Of a DNA stretch of 64,000 bases, positions 23,686 through 35,201 are shown piece by piece. Under the pieces are notes generated by a model. That model made no database searches. It worked only from the letters and a program-made list of their open reading frames with translations, and was not told the origin of the DNA. The translations under genes and the position numbers were made by a program. This stretch comes from an uncultured Collinsella sp. (GTDB lineage: Bacteria > Actinomycetota > Coriobacteriia > Coriobacteriales > Coriobacteriaceae). The stretch is taken from positions 1 through 64,000 of the forward strand of contig CABRNM010000005.1 in NCBI GenBank assembly GCA_902472315.1. The letters run 5' to 3'. Each line of letters starts with the position of its first letter. The first letter of the stretch is position 1.

Positions 23686-24270
23686 ATGGGACTCGCAGAG
23701 CTCGTGTTGCTCGCCGTTGGCCTTTCGATGGACGCCTTTGCCGTTTCCATCTGCAAGGGTCTCGGCATGAAAAAGATCAACCTTAAAGTCGCCGTGGTGC
23801 TCGGCCTGTTCTTTGGCGGCTTTCAGGCCGGCATGCCCGTGATCGGATGGGCGCTCGGCAGTCAATTCATGGGCATCATCGGGCCCATCGACCATTGGAT
23901 CGCCTTTATCCTTTTGGCCTTCATCGGCGGCAAGATGCTGTGGGAGGCCTTTACCGAAGACGAGGATGAGGACGAAGGCGACGGCAAGGATGCCGAGAAG
24001 ATTGACCTGGTAGAATACCTGATTCTCGCCATTGCCACTTCAATTGACGCCCTGGCCGTAGGCATCTCGTTTGCGGCGCTCTCGGTCGATATCGTTCCCG
24101 CTGTATCGCTTATCGGCGTCACAACGTTTATCTTCTCCGTCGCCGGCGTAGCGATCGGCCACACCTTTGGCGCGCGCTACGAAAAACCCGCCACCATCGT
24201 CGGCGGCGTTGTGCTCATCCTCATCGGGCTAAAGATCTTGCTTGATCATCTGGGGATCCTCGCACTGTAA
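23686..24270 (+). CDS. mntP: Manganese efflux pump MntP
   Basis: A 194-residue MntP (YebN) exporter of Mn2+. Six membrane segments are arranged as two repeats, each with the conserved acidic helix: LLAVGLSMDAFAVSICKGL in the first and LAIATSIDALAVGISFA in the second. A very acidic loop (EDEDEDEGDGKDAEK, about residues 88-103) joins the halves. Start ATG 23686 follows GAGGGAGCC. It is transcribed away from disA and ends at a strong terminator. Confidence 0.95.
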   Translation: MGLAELVLLAVGLSMDAFAVSICKGLGMKKINLKVAVVLGLFFGGFQAGMPVIGWALGSQFMGIIGPIDHWIAFILLAFIGGKMLWEAFTEDEDEDEGDGKDAEKIDLVEYLILAIATSIDALAVGISFAALSVDIVPAVSLIGVTTFIFSVAGVAIGHTFGARYEKPATIVGGVVLILIGLKILLDHLGILAL

Positions 24271-24275
24271 CGAAT

Positions 24276-24310
24276 AACGGCCGCCCGGCATTACGCCAGG
24301 CGGCCGTTTT
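24276..24310 (+). terminator. Bidirectional terminator between mntP and pepD
   Basis: Stem AACGGCCGCC / GGCGGCCGTT with partial further pairing and a TTTTC tail, 6 bases after the mntP stop and 41 from the convergent pepD stop. Confidence 0.9.
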
Positions 24311-24350
24311 CATAGCCAGCCGTTTTAGAGCGGCCTAACCAAGGCGACCT

Positions 24351-25808
24351 TTACGCGGCAAGGCGCTTGAGGACGTCGATGAGCAACTCGTAGAAGCGCT
24401 CGGCAGAAGCGAGCTCCATGCTCTCGTCCGGGGTGTGGACATCGGAGAGCGTCGGGCCCACGGCGATGGCGTCCAGGCCGTGCAGGGCCTCGGCAAACAG
24501 GCCGCACTCAAGGCCGGCGTGAATGGACTCGATGCGCAGCTCGGAGCCAAAGAGCTCGCGATAGCTCTCGACAAAAACGTCGCGGACCGGCGAATGCTCG
24601 GCATAGCTCCAGCCGGGATATTCGAACTCAAACTTGGCGTCGAATCCCAGGACATCGGCCAGCGTCTGCAGGCGGTCCTTGAACTCGTTCTGCAGCGAGG
24701 TGATCGAGGAGCGCGGGGACAGCATGATCTTGACTTGGTCGTCAGAGGTGACAACCACGCCGATGTTGGAGGAAACCTCGACGGAGCCGTCGGTGGCGAC
24801 ATTGCGGCGGATCACACCGTTGGGGGCAAGACGCAGAGCGCGAATAAGGGCAAGTGCGGACTTCTCGTCCATGGCCTCGACCTCAGTGTTGTCGGCAATC
24901 TCAACCGTGCAGGTAAAGCCGGGGTCGAAGACCTCGAGCTCGGCAGTAACGTCGGCGATGATGCCCTTTGCGATCTGGGCCGCGGCCTCGGCGGCAGCGT
25001 GGTCGGCGTAGACCAGAACAGCCTTGCACTCACGGTTGATGGCGTTGTCCTTGGTGCCGCCGTTAAAGCTAACGATGGCGGGCTCGCCGGCAACCATCAG
25101 GCGGTCGATGATGCGGGCCATGATGAGGTTGCCGTTGCCGCGCTCCAGGTTGATATCGCTGCCGGAGTGGCCGCCCAGCAGGCCGGAGATATCGAGCGTG
25201 AGGGTGCTACCGGTCTTGTGCTCGCGCGCGATCGGGCAGGTGTAGGTAACGACGACACCGCCGGCGCAGCTGACGGTAGCAACGCCCTCTTCCTCGGAGT
25301 CAAGGTTAATCATGGTGCGGGCGCTAATCTGGGACTTGTCGAGCGTCTCGGCGCCGACCAGGCCAGTCTCCTCGTCGGTGGTGAATACGCACTCGAGGGC
25401 GGGGTGAACGATCGAATCGTCATCGAGAACAGTGAGCATCAGAGCGACGGCAATACCGTTGTCGGCGCCCAGAGTGGTGCCGTTAGCGGTGAGGACGCCG
25501 TCCTTGACGACCAGGTCGATACCATCAGTCGTAAAGTCGTGCTCAACGGAGCCCAGCTTGTCGCACACCATATCGATGTGGCCCTGCAGCATCACGGTCG
25601 GGGCATTCTCGGCGCCGGCAGATGCGGGCTTGCGAATGATGACGTTGTAGACCTCGTCCTGATACACATCGAGACCGCGCTCCTTGGCAAACGCGACCAG
25701 GAAATCGCTGATGCCCTTCTCGTTGCCAGACCCATGGGGGATCGCGCTGACCTCCTCAAAGAAATGGAACAGCTGGGCGGGCTCGTAGCCGGTAATCTTG
25801 TAGTCCAT
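24351..25808 (-). CDS. pepD: Aminoacyl-histidine dipeptidase (M20 family)
   Basis: A 485-residue cytoplasmic metallopeptidase of the PepD/carnosinase-like M20 family that splits Xaa-His and other dipeptides. Two-zinc site motifs are LQGHIDMVCDK, GTTLGADNGIAVALML and TTDEETGLVGAE, with a dimerisation domain inserted after about residue 200 (LDISGLLGGHSGSDINLERGN). ATG 25808 follows AAGGAGG; in-frame codons upstream lack a site. It is a single gene facing mntP. Confidence 0.94.
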   Translation of the reverse strand: MDYKITGYEPAQLFHFFEEVSAIPHGSGNEKGISDFLVAFAKERGLDVYQDEVYNVIIRKPASAGAENAPTVMLQGHIDMVCDKLGSVEHDFTTDGIDLVVKDGVLTANGTTLGADNGIAVALMLTVLDDDSIVHPALECVFTTDEETGLVGAETLDKSQISARTMINLDSEEEGVATVSCAGGVVVTYTCPIAREHKTGSTLTLDISGLLGGHSGSDINLERGNGNLIMARIIDRLMVAGEPAIVSFNGGTKDNAINRECKAVLVYADHAAAEAAAQIAKGIIADVTAELEVFDPGFTCTVEIADNTEVEAMDEKSALALIRALRLAPNGVIRRNVATDGSVEVSSNIGVVVTSDDQVKIMLSPRSSITSLQNEFKDRLQTLADVLGFDAKFEFEYPGWSYAEHSPVRDVFVESYRELFGSELRIESIHAGLECGLFAEALHGLDAIAVGPTLSDVHTPDESMELASAERFYELLIDVLKRLAA

Positions 25809-25956
25809 GGTGCCTCCTTGGCGCAACTGGTTAGACAGTAAGACATGCGACTTGTATATTCCCAGACTTTGCGTGCATAAACCAGTCGAAAACGCCGAGC
25901 GCCCTCGCATCATCGGCTAACGGCGAGGAAACGCCACTTTATCAAGATAAAGCAGG

Positions 25957-26484
25957 TTAGACGGGCCGTGCCGAAGGGACGTTGGACCCTTCAACCAACT
26001 TCAACGCCTGTTGAACATTAATGCATACACCATTGGTATGTTTGATGAGATTTTTGTCCTCGGTCACGACGTAATCGGCATCAATGCGATTGGCGACGCC
26101 CAGCATCAGGTCGTCCTCAAAGTCGTTGTGATGATACTTGAACACAAAGGAGTCGAAGACCTCGTCTGCACCGACCGAGGCAATGATCGACTTTTGCCGA
26201 ATCAGGCGAACACACGCCCACGCTGTCTCGTCGGCACCGGCGATGGCTTCGGGAGTGAGAGCCCCCTCACGGCGGGCGTCGGCCTTCATCGTCCTTCCCA
26301 GAATGTAATAGACGTCTTTGACAGACAGGGAGGACGAGAAGAGGACGATATCCTCCGCTTCCGCCGCGCGAGAAAGGAGCTCGACTATCGGCCTGGTCGC
26401 ATTCGTACGAGCGAGAAAGTAATCTAGCCAGACGTTCGTGTCGATCAACAGCTTGAGCACACGTTTCGTTCCGACGCCGCTCAT
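25957..26484 (-). CDS. PIN-domain toxin (VapC-like)
   Basis: A 175-residue PIN-domain RNase-type toxin. Catalytic acidic positions are D15 in LLIDTNVWLDYF, an internal glutamate/aspartate cluster, and the C-terminal DADYVVTEDKNL. ATG 26484 overlaps the antitoxin stop as ATGA, so the pair is translated together; a GTG-type codon slightly upstream (26496) is less likely. Toxins of this family usually cut tRNA or rRNA. Pairing with a RelB/DinJ-like rather than VapB-like antitoxin is recognised for some PIN toxins. Confidence 0.85.
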   Translation of the reverse strand: MSGVGTKRVLKLLIDTNVWLDYFLARTNATRPIVELLSRAAEAEDIVLFSSSLSVKDVYYILGRTMKADARREGALTPEAIAGADETAWACVRLIRQKSIIASVGADEVFDSFVFKYHHNDFEDDLMLGVANRIDADYVVTEDKNLIKHTNGVCINVQQALKLVEGSNVPSARPV

Positions 26485-26849
26485 GATTCGATCCAATCGC
26501 TGAATCTCTCGCTCATCATCTGATCGTATAACTCGTCGTAATCAAAGGCTTCATCGGGGCTCGGCCTCTGAATCGAGAACCGCTCATAAAAATTCGAAAT
26601 TAACGCAGTCCCTTCCGAGACGCGGGACGAACTCGCCTTCGATCGTATGTCGTCAGGCAGGACTTCGTCATCATTCTTTTTTGCGACGGGCATATGACCG
26701 TTCTCGGTCAAGTACTGCCACAGCTCCCTCACAGCTTGTGACGGCGTCATGCCAATATGAGTCAGTACGGCGTCTCCTGCCTCTTTGAGCTGGCGATCTA
26801 TACGCACGTTCATCTGAACTGGCCGCGTGTCGAGTATTGATGTAGGCAT
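26481..26849 (-). CDS. RelB/DinJ-family antitoxin
   Basis: A 122-residue antitoxin. The N-terminal ribbon-helix-helix DNA-binding part (VQMNVRIDRQLKEAGDAVLT, GMTPSQAVRELWQYL) resembles RelB/DinJ; the acidic C-terminal tail (SPDEAFDYDELYDQMMSER) is the likely toxin-binding segment and is longer than in DinJ. ATG 26849 follows AAAGGAG. A perfect 12-bp inverted repeat lies 12 bases upstream and is the likely operator. Confidence 0.85.
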   Translation of the reverse strand: MPTSILDTRPVQMNVRIDRQLKEAGDAVLTHIGMTPSQAVRELWQYLTENGHMPVAKKNDDEVLPDDIRSKASSSRVSEGTALISNFYERFSIQRPSPDEAFDYDELYDQMMSERFSDWIES

Positions 26850-26860
26850 ATCAACTCCTT

Positions 26861-26891
26861 TGCTATACTGAATCTCAATTTCAGTATAGCA
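26861..26891. promoter_or_regulatory. Operator palindrome of the RelB/PIN operon
   Basis: TGCTATACTGAA (26861-26872) and its exact complement (26880-26891) with a 7-base spacer. TATACT in the arms is also a good -10 box, so repressor binding would block the promoter directly. This matches the autoregulation typical of toxin-antitoxin operons. Confidence 0.85.
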
Positions 26892-26918
26892 CGGCAGATT
26901 GAAGCACATTTCAATAGA

Positions 26919-26953
26919 AACGGGGGCGCCTCCTTATCGGAAACGCCCCCGTT
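26919..26953 (-). terminator. Terminator of clpC
   Basis: Stem AACGGGGGCG / CGCCCCCGTT around a 15-base loop, 21 bases after the clpC stop. Confidence 0.85.
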
Positions 26954-26973
26954 ATACAAGGTATGTTTAATCC

Positions 26974-29616
<2,643 letters not shown>

Positions 29617-29808
29617 GCTCGTTTCCTTACATGAGTTCATCGAAATCAAAACGCCCGCCCGTCGGCGGCGCTTTTGTCTCTTTACCCACAGGTTGTCTAT
29701 GTTAACAGCTGGAGGAATATCTATAAACCCGGCTCACATGAATGCAGGTTATGACCGCATCGCGGGACTCACCGCGCGATGCGCGACAGGCGCCCCGCAA
29801 GAGAAACC

Positions 29809-30498
29809 CTAGGCGTCTTTCACCACGTCGGGACTCGTCGCACGCGATGCGCGATAGGCATCGGCCTCCTTGGAGACGCGTTCGAGCAGCTCGGATGTAT
29901 CGACGCCCTCGACTTGCGCGACCGTTTCCACCGTCTGCATGGCGACCGCCCTCAGGTACTCGCACGCGCTGTCCCCCAGCTGCTCGAGGTCTATCTCCTC
30001 GCCGCCCTCCCGGGCAAAGCCGACCGCCATCACAAAGCCCATGATGCCCGAGACCAGAAAGCCCACCGCAAAGCTCGAATCTGCCTTGAGCTCTTCTCCG
30101 TCGGGGTGGACGATCTCTCTCACGCGGTCGATGATGATCGTATGGATGCCCTGCACGACCTGCTCGGCGGCACCCGCCCTCATGGTGATGACGATGCGCC
30201 GCAGCAGGCAGCGGACGTCGCGCCGGTCGAACGCCGAAAGGTCGCCCTCGCTCGAAAAATGCCAGAGGGCATCGGTGATGAGCTCGTTATCCTGCAGCAG
30301 CTGGGCTATGGCGATGGCGACGAGTTCATCGAAATCGTGAAAATAGTAGTAAAACGTTCCGCGATTGCACTGGGCGGCGCGGGTCACCTCGCCAACCGAC
30401 AGCTCGAAGATGCTGTTGTTCTCGATGAGCTCCCAAAACGCCTCGATGATACGGGTGCGTGCATCGGGCACATCGGCGTCCTTACGCGGTCTCGCCAT
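29809..30498 (-). CDS. TetR/AcrR-family transcriptional regulator
   Basis: A 229-residue repressor-type protein. The HTH (ELSVGEVTRAAQCNRGTFYYYF, about residues 33-54) is classic TetR, and the ligand-binding domain is helical. ATG 30498 lies inside the last codons of the activase gene, overlapping by 17 bases, so the two are one transcript. A 21-bp perfect palindrome upstream of the activase gene is the natural candidate operator; in that case the regulator controls the activase and itself. The ligand is unknown. Confidence 0.9.
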   Translation of the reverse strand: MARPRKDADVPDARTRIIEAFWELIENNSIFELSVGEVTRAAQCNRGTFYYYFHDFDELVAIAIAQLLQDNELITDALWHFSSEGDLSAFDRRDVRCLLRRIVITMRAGAAEQVVQGIHTIIIDRVREIVHPDGEELKADSSFAVGFLVSGIMGFVMAVGFAREGGEEIDLEQLGDSACEYLRAVAMQTVETVAQVEGVDTSELLERVSKEADAYRASRATSPDVVKDA

Positions 30499-33400
30499 GC
30501 GCCTCACCGCACCCCTGCGCCTTGGCGTTCATGATGAGCATCTGAAGACGGTTCTCCACGTTGGCGAAGCTCACGTCGGGATCGTAGTCGAGCGGCAGGA
30601 ACTGCGCCGTGGGATACTGCTCCTTGAGCGCATGGATGAGCCCGCGCCCCACGACATGGTTGGGCAGACACCCGAACGGCTGCAGGATCACGAAGTTGCG
30701 GCAGCCGCGCTTGGCGTGCTCGAGGATCTCCGCCGGAATCAGCACGCCCTCGCCCGCATCGAACGTATGGTGCAGGATCTTATCGCTCGCGCGCACGAGC
30801 TCGGGCATGCGCGTCGGCGGCTCGTAGAGCGGGCTCGCCGCGCCCAGGCGGTCGCAACGGTCGTGCGCGAGCTCGAACAGGTTGTCCGCCGTGGCGTACC
30901 AGGCCTTTTCGGGCAGCGACAGGTCGACGTGGAACTCGCGCGACTGCGCATGCTTGTAGAAATAGGTCTTGCGGATCACGTCGGTCATGCGCGCCTCGAT
31001 GACCTCGAGCCCGTTGTCCTCGAGGTAGCGCTCGATCTCGTGGTTGGCGCCGAGATGGAAATTGAGCAGGTACTCGCCCACGATGAGAACGGTCGGATGC
31101 GGGTTCGAGCGGTCGTACGGAACGGCGTCCATGATCGCAAGCGCGCGTTTGAAGCCCGTCGCCTGGCCTCTCAGCCCGGAGCGCTCCATGCCCTCGATAA
31201 CCTCATCGAGCGCGCGGTCGAACGCAGCGTCCGCCGCGCCCTTCTCGAGCTCGTAGGGACGGATGCGCCTAAGCATGGCCTCGAGGGCATCGATCATGGG
31301 AAGACCGTAGGCGATCTGGATGCTCGGGCCAAGGCCGAGCTTGAAGCCCGGATGCGCATTGTGGGCATCGACGTCGTCGTTGGTGAGCACCGGGACATAG
31401 TCGTATCCCGCGTCGTCGAGCGCGCGGCGCAGCAGGGGCATGTAGTGCGTCAGGCGGCAGTCGCCGATATATTTGCCAGTCACCACGGCGACGTCGTGCG
31501 GGTCGTACTTACCGCTCTCGAGTGCCGCGAGCGCCTCGCCGATCACGATTTGCGCGGGGAAGCAGATGTCGTTGTGCACATAGCGTTTGCCCAGGCGGAT
31601 GGCATCCTCGCGCCCGATATCAAGGGCCTCGGCGCGCACGCCCTGATTGCGCATCGCCGCGGTCATGAGCCTGCAGAACGCATGGGAGGTGTTGGGGACC
31701 AGCGCGATCTTGTCGTGCCGGTCGCGCTTGGTGTACTTGACCTTATACGGGTCGTCGAGCGGATGGACCGCGTGCACCCGGGCGCCCTCGGCACGCTCCT
31801 CCGCGCGACGACGGTTGACCGACTCGATAAACGAACGCACGCGAATGCCCATGGGACCGGCGACGTCGCTCTCATCGAGCTTGATCATCATCGGAACCTT
31901 GGAGCCCATCTCGCCCATCATGCGCGCGATCTCGTCGGTGAGATACGCATCGTGGCCGCAGCCGAAGCTGCCCATCTGCACGAGCTCGAGCTCGGGCGTC
32001 GATGCGACGATGACCGCGCACGACAGCATGCGCGCATGGTAGTTGTTCACGATGTCGATGCGGCTGTTGGAAAGGTCGACGTTGCAGACCCCCGGCACCG
32101 CATCGGGCGTCAGCACGGGGATGCCGCGCTCAGAGAAGAGCTTGGGCAGCCCGTGGTTGACCAGCGGGTCGTTGTGGTACGGGCGCGAAGCGATCACCAC
32201 CGCGTAGCCGCCGTCCTCGCGCAGGTTCTCGAGCACCTGCCTGCCGCGCAGCTGCAGCTGGTTCTCAAACGTCTGCTGCGCGCGGTCCGCCTGCTCGGTC
32301 GCCTTGGCAACCAGGTCGGCATCGATATCGAAGGTCTCCTTGCACCACGCCTTGAGCTGGCGGTTTCGGTCGCCCTCGTCGTACCAGTGGAACAGCGGCG
32401 TATCGAACGGAACGCCGAAACGCTCCTCCGGGTTATCGGAATTGCGCATCACGTAGGGGTATCCCTTTACGACGGCGCACATCCACTCGCTGGTAGAGGC
32501 GGTGTTTTCGGTGGGCACCGTCGTGATGATGGGCATGAAGATGCGGTCGACGCCGGCGTCGACGAGATTGCGGATGTGCCCGTGGACGAGCTTGGCCGGG
32601 AAGCACACGGTGTCGGATGTGACGTGCGCCAGACCGCGCTCGTACATCGCCTTGGTGCTGCGTCCCGAGACGCGCACCTTAAAGCCGAGCGTGCTGAAGA
32701 ACGTCGACCAGAACGGCATGGTGTCCCAGAACTCGAGCACACGGGGAATGCCGATCGTGACATCGCGCCCCCCGCAGACGAGAACCGTGGGGTACGACTC
32801 GAACAGCAGCTTCTCGCGGTCGACAAAGAGATTGGGGGCAGCCGCGGTCCGGTCGCGCCCCGTGCCGGGTGCCTGTGCCTCGCAAGCACCCTGCGGACGC
32901 AGCTCCTCCGCCGCGGGAACCTCGCGCACGAGCTCATCCCATGAGATGGCGCCGCCGCGCGGGCAGCGATTGCCCGTGACGTAAAGCGAGCCGTCGCCAA
33001 ATGCCACGACCGCGCGCTGGCAGCGGTTGTTGCACCGACGGCAGGTAACGCCGCCGAACTCGCGATGCTCGAAGCGCTCCACGGCATCGAGCCCGATAAA
33101 CGACGTGCCGGCGTCGCCCTTGCGGCATTCCTCGCGCGCGAGCAGGGCGATACCGATAGCGCCCATCAGCCCCGGGTGGGGCGCACGCGTGACGGGTTTG
33201 CCCAGATACTGCTCGAATGCGCGCAGCACCGCGTCGTTTCGGAACGTGCCGCCCTGGACGACGACTTTGTCGCCCAGACGGTTGAGATTTGAAACGCGAA
33301 TGACCTTGGTGAACACGTTCTCGATAATCGAACGGCAGAGACCGGCCATGATGTCGCCCGGACCCTTACCGCGCCGCTGCTCGGAAACGACGCTGCTGTT

Positions 33401-34921
33401 CATGAACACCGTGCAGCGGCTGCCGAGAACGGCGGGGGCTTTGGACGAAAATGCCTCGGTCGCGATATCCTCAACGGCTATTCCGAGGTTTTTGGCAAAA
33501 CCCTCGAGGAACGAGCCGCAGCCCGCAGAGCACGCCTCGTTGACGACGATATCGGTCAGCACGCCGTGGTTGAGCCAGATGGCCTTCATATCCTGTCCGC
33601 CGATGTCGAGCACGAAGGTCGCATCGGGAACGCATGTGCACGCGGCGCGGGCGTGCGCGACCGTCTCGACCGTATGGTAGTCGGCGTGGAACGCGCGCGC
33701 GAAAAGCTCCTCGCCGTATCCCGTGGTGCCCACGGCATCGATCGCAAGCGTGACTCCCGCTGTCTCCCAGCGGTTCTTCAAGCTGACAAGACCCTGTTGG
33801 GCGACGTCGAGCGGTCTGCCGTTATTAGACGCGTAGAACGAATCGACAAGCTCACCCGCCTCATCGACCAGGGCGAACTTGGTCGTCGTGCTCCCCGAAT
33901 CGATACCGAGCGCCACACGCACCGTCTCTCCGGGCGCATACGCATCCGGACCCTTTGCCGGCGTCTCTTTGCCATGGCGTGCCGTAAAATCCGCCTGCTC
34001 GGCAGGTGTGGCAAAAAAGGGCTGGGAAAGACGTCCCTCCCCGCTTGCGGGCGCGACCGTCTCGATCTTATCCAGCCGGACAAAAGCGTCGGGAAGGTCG
34101 ATCGGTTGGGACGATGCGAACATGTCGGTCAGCGACAGGGCGGCACCGCGCGCGACCATGATCTGCGGATCGCGCGGGACGATAACCTGATCGTCCGATA
34201 GATTCAGTTGCTCCCGGAACACGCGGACCAGCGTGGGGTTGTAGGCGAGCGTACCGCCCTCGAAGATTACCGGCGGCTCGATGTCGATACCCTGGGCCAG
34301 ACCGCCGATCGTTTGGCGGGCGACCGCGTGAAGCGCCGAAAGCGCCAGGTCGGTGGTAGGAATGCCCTCGTTGAGCAGCGGCTGGATATCGGTCTTTGCG
34401 TACACGCCGCAGCGGCCCGAGACCTCGTGGACGGTCGTTCCCCGGCTTGCGAGCTGCTCGAACTCGCCCGATTCGGTGCCGACCCCCATGAGCTTTGCCA
34501 TCTCGTCGATAAATGCACCGGTACCGCCTGCGCACGAGCCGTTCATGCGCATGTCGGCAACCTCGACGTTTCCCTTATCGTTGGTGCGGAAGAAGATCAT
34601 CTTGGCGTCTTGGCCGCCCAGCTCGATGGCGCAGCGCGTCTGCGGATAGAACCTGCTGATCGCGAGCGCGTTGGCGACCACCTCCTGAACGTACGAGGCG
34701 CCCAGCGCGGTCGCGATATCGCGCGCACCCGAGCCGGTCACCGCAACGCGCAGCGACTCATGGGGAAAGCGCTCGGCGAGCTCGCCGAGCATGGCGCGCA
34801 CGCTCGCTGCCTGACACGCCCCGTGGCGGCGATATCCCCACCACGCCTCGGTCATATCCTCGTGCATCGCGTAAACTTTGGTCGTCGTCGACCCTACGTC
34901 CAGTCCTACTAGCAACGCCAT
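30482..34921 (-). CDS. Giant acyl-CoA dehydratase activase (double BadF ATPase + DUF2229)
   Basis: A 1479-residue protein. Two BadF/HgdC-type ATPase domains are in tandem: the first begins GLDVGSTTTKVYAM and has the 4Fe-4S cysteines C130 (GSCAGGTGAF) and C171 (SGRCGVYAK); the second begins GIDSGSTTTKFALV and has ACSAGCGSF and GSRCTVFMN. A cysteine cluster (CRRCNNRCQRA ... RCPRG, about 640-675) follows. The rest is DUF2229 (CFPAKLVHGH, PYVMRNSDNPEERFG) and a 2-hydroxyacyl-CoA dehydratase-like part. Activases of this type send low-potential electrons to radical 2-hydroxyacyl-CoA dehydratases; no dehydratase subunits are adjacent. The role of these very large versions in gut anaerobes is not settled. 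It is co-transcribed with the TetR gene. Confidence 0.88.
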   Translation of the reverse strand: MALLVGLDVGSTTTKVYAMHEDMTEAWWGYRRHGACQAASVRAMLGELAERFPHESLRVAVTGSGARDIATALGASYVQEVVANALAISRFYPQTRCAIELGGQDAKMIFFRTNDKGNVEVADMRMNGSCAGGTGAFIDEMAKLMGVGTESGEFEQLASRGTTVHEVSGRCGVYAKTDIQPLLNEGIPTTDLALSALHAVARQTIGGLAQGIDIEPPVIFEGGTLAYNPTLVRVFREQLNLSDDQVIVPRDPQIMVARGAALSLTDMFASSQPIDLPDAFVRLDKIETVAPASGEGRLSQPFFATPAEQADFTARHGKETPAKGPDAYAPGETVRVALGIDSGSTTTKFALVDEAGELVDSFYASNNGRPLDVAQQGLVSLKNRWETAGVTLAIDAVGTTGYGEELFARAFHADYHTVETVAHARAACTCVPDATFVLDIGGQDMKAIWLNHGVLTDIVVNEACSAGCGSFLEGFAKNLGIAVEDIATEAFSSKAPAVLGSRCTVFMNSSVVSEQRRGKGPGDIMAGLCRSIIENVFTKVIRVSNLNRLGDKVVVQGGTFRNDAVLRAFEQYLGKPVTRAPHPGLMGAIGIALLAREECRKGDAGTSFIGLDAVERFEHREFGGVTCRRCNNRCQRAVVAFGDGSLYVTGNRCPRGGAISWDELVREVPAAEELRPQGACEAQAPGTGRDRTAAAPNLFVDREKLLFESYPTVLVCGGRDVTIGIPRVLEFWDTMPFWSTFFSTLGFKVRVSGRSTKAMYERGLAHVTSDTVCFPAKLVHGHIRNLVDAGVDRIFMPIITTVPTENTASTSEWMCAVVKGYPYVMRNSDNPEERFGVPFDTPLFHWYDEGDRNRQLKAWCKETFDIDADLVAKATEQADRAQQTFENQLQLRGRQVLENLREDGGYAVVIASRPYHNDPLVNHGLPKLFSERGIPVLTPDAVPGVCNVDLSNSRIDIVNNYHARMLSCAVIVASTPELELVQMGSFGCGHDAYLTDEIARMMGEMGSKVPMMIKLDESDVAGPMGIRVRSFIESVNRRRAEERAEGARVHAVHPLDDPYKVKYTKRDRHDKIALVPNTSHAFCRLMTAAMRNQGVRAEALDIGREDAIRLGKRYVHNDICFPAQIVIGEALAALESGKYDPHDVAVVTGKYIGDCRLTHYMPLLRRALDDAGYDYVPVLTNDDVDAHNAHPGFKLGLGPSIQIAYGLPMIDALEAMLRRIRPYELEKGAADAAFDRALDEVIEGMERSGLRGQATGFKRALAIMDAVPYDRSNPHPTVLIVGEYLLNFHLGANHEIERYLEDNGLEVIEARMTDVIRKTYFYKHAQSREFHVDLSLPEKAWYATADNLFELAHDRCDRLGAASPLYEPPTRMPELVRASDKILHHTFDAGEGVLIPAEILEHAKRGCRNFVILQPFGCLPNHVVGRGLIHALKEQYPTAQFLPLDYDPDVSFANVENRLQMLIMNAKAQGCGEAHGETA

Positions 34922-34970
34922 AATGCTCCGTCTCTCGCATTTTTCCTGCTAGAGATTTACCACTCTACGT

Positions 34971-34991
34971 AATACAACAGACTGTTGTATT
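34971..34991. promoter_or_regulatory. 21-bp perfect palindrome, likely TetR operator
   Basis: AATACAACAG, one central base, then the exact complement CTGTTGTATT, located 50 bases before the start of the activase gene. Its length and symmetry are typical of TetR-family operators, and the operon's second gene encodes a TetR regulator. Confidence 0.8.
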
Positions 34992-35003
34992 TAAACTCCG
35001 TAT

Positions 35004-35036
35004 AAAAAGCGGCTGCCGAAACGCTTCAGCAGCCGC
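35004..35036 (-). terminator. Terminator of the DUF2798 gene
   Basis: Stem GCGGCTGC / GCAGCCGC with 12-base loop and TTTTTATA on the minus strand. It lies directly upstream of the activase operator, so it also insulates that promoter. Confidence 0.88.
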
Positions 35037-35201
35037 CGAATGCACCAACAGATTGTCTGCGCGCTAGCACGTCGGGCAACGGAGCAGCACGGGCCCTCCG
35101 GTCATGCGCACCGCTCGCGCCCGCGATGTCGCCGAGCGAGCTATCCACGCTTAGGGCTCCAACCAAGCAAGTCGCCCGCGCTCAGCAGGTCCCTAAGCGA
35201 G

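Noticed and set aside
24351..25913. Longer PepD starting at 25913
   Set aside because: The extra 35 residues have no family similarity, and AAGGAGG is correctly placed for ATG 25808.
30365..32944. An 859-codon plus-strand frame opposite the activase gene
   Set aside because: Its composition (runs of R, H, A, V, L) is that of an antisense shadow of a GC-rich gene, while the minus strand has clear catalytic motifs.
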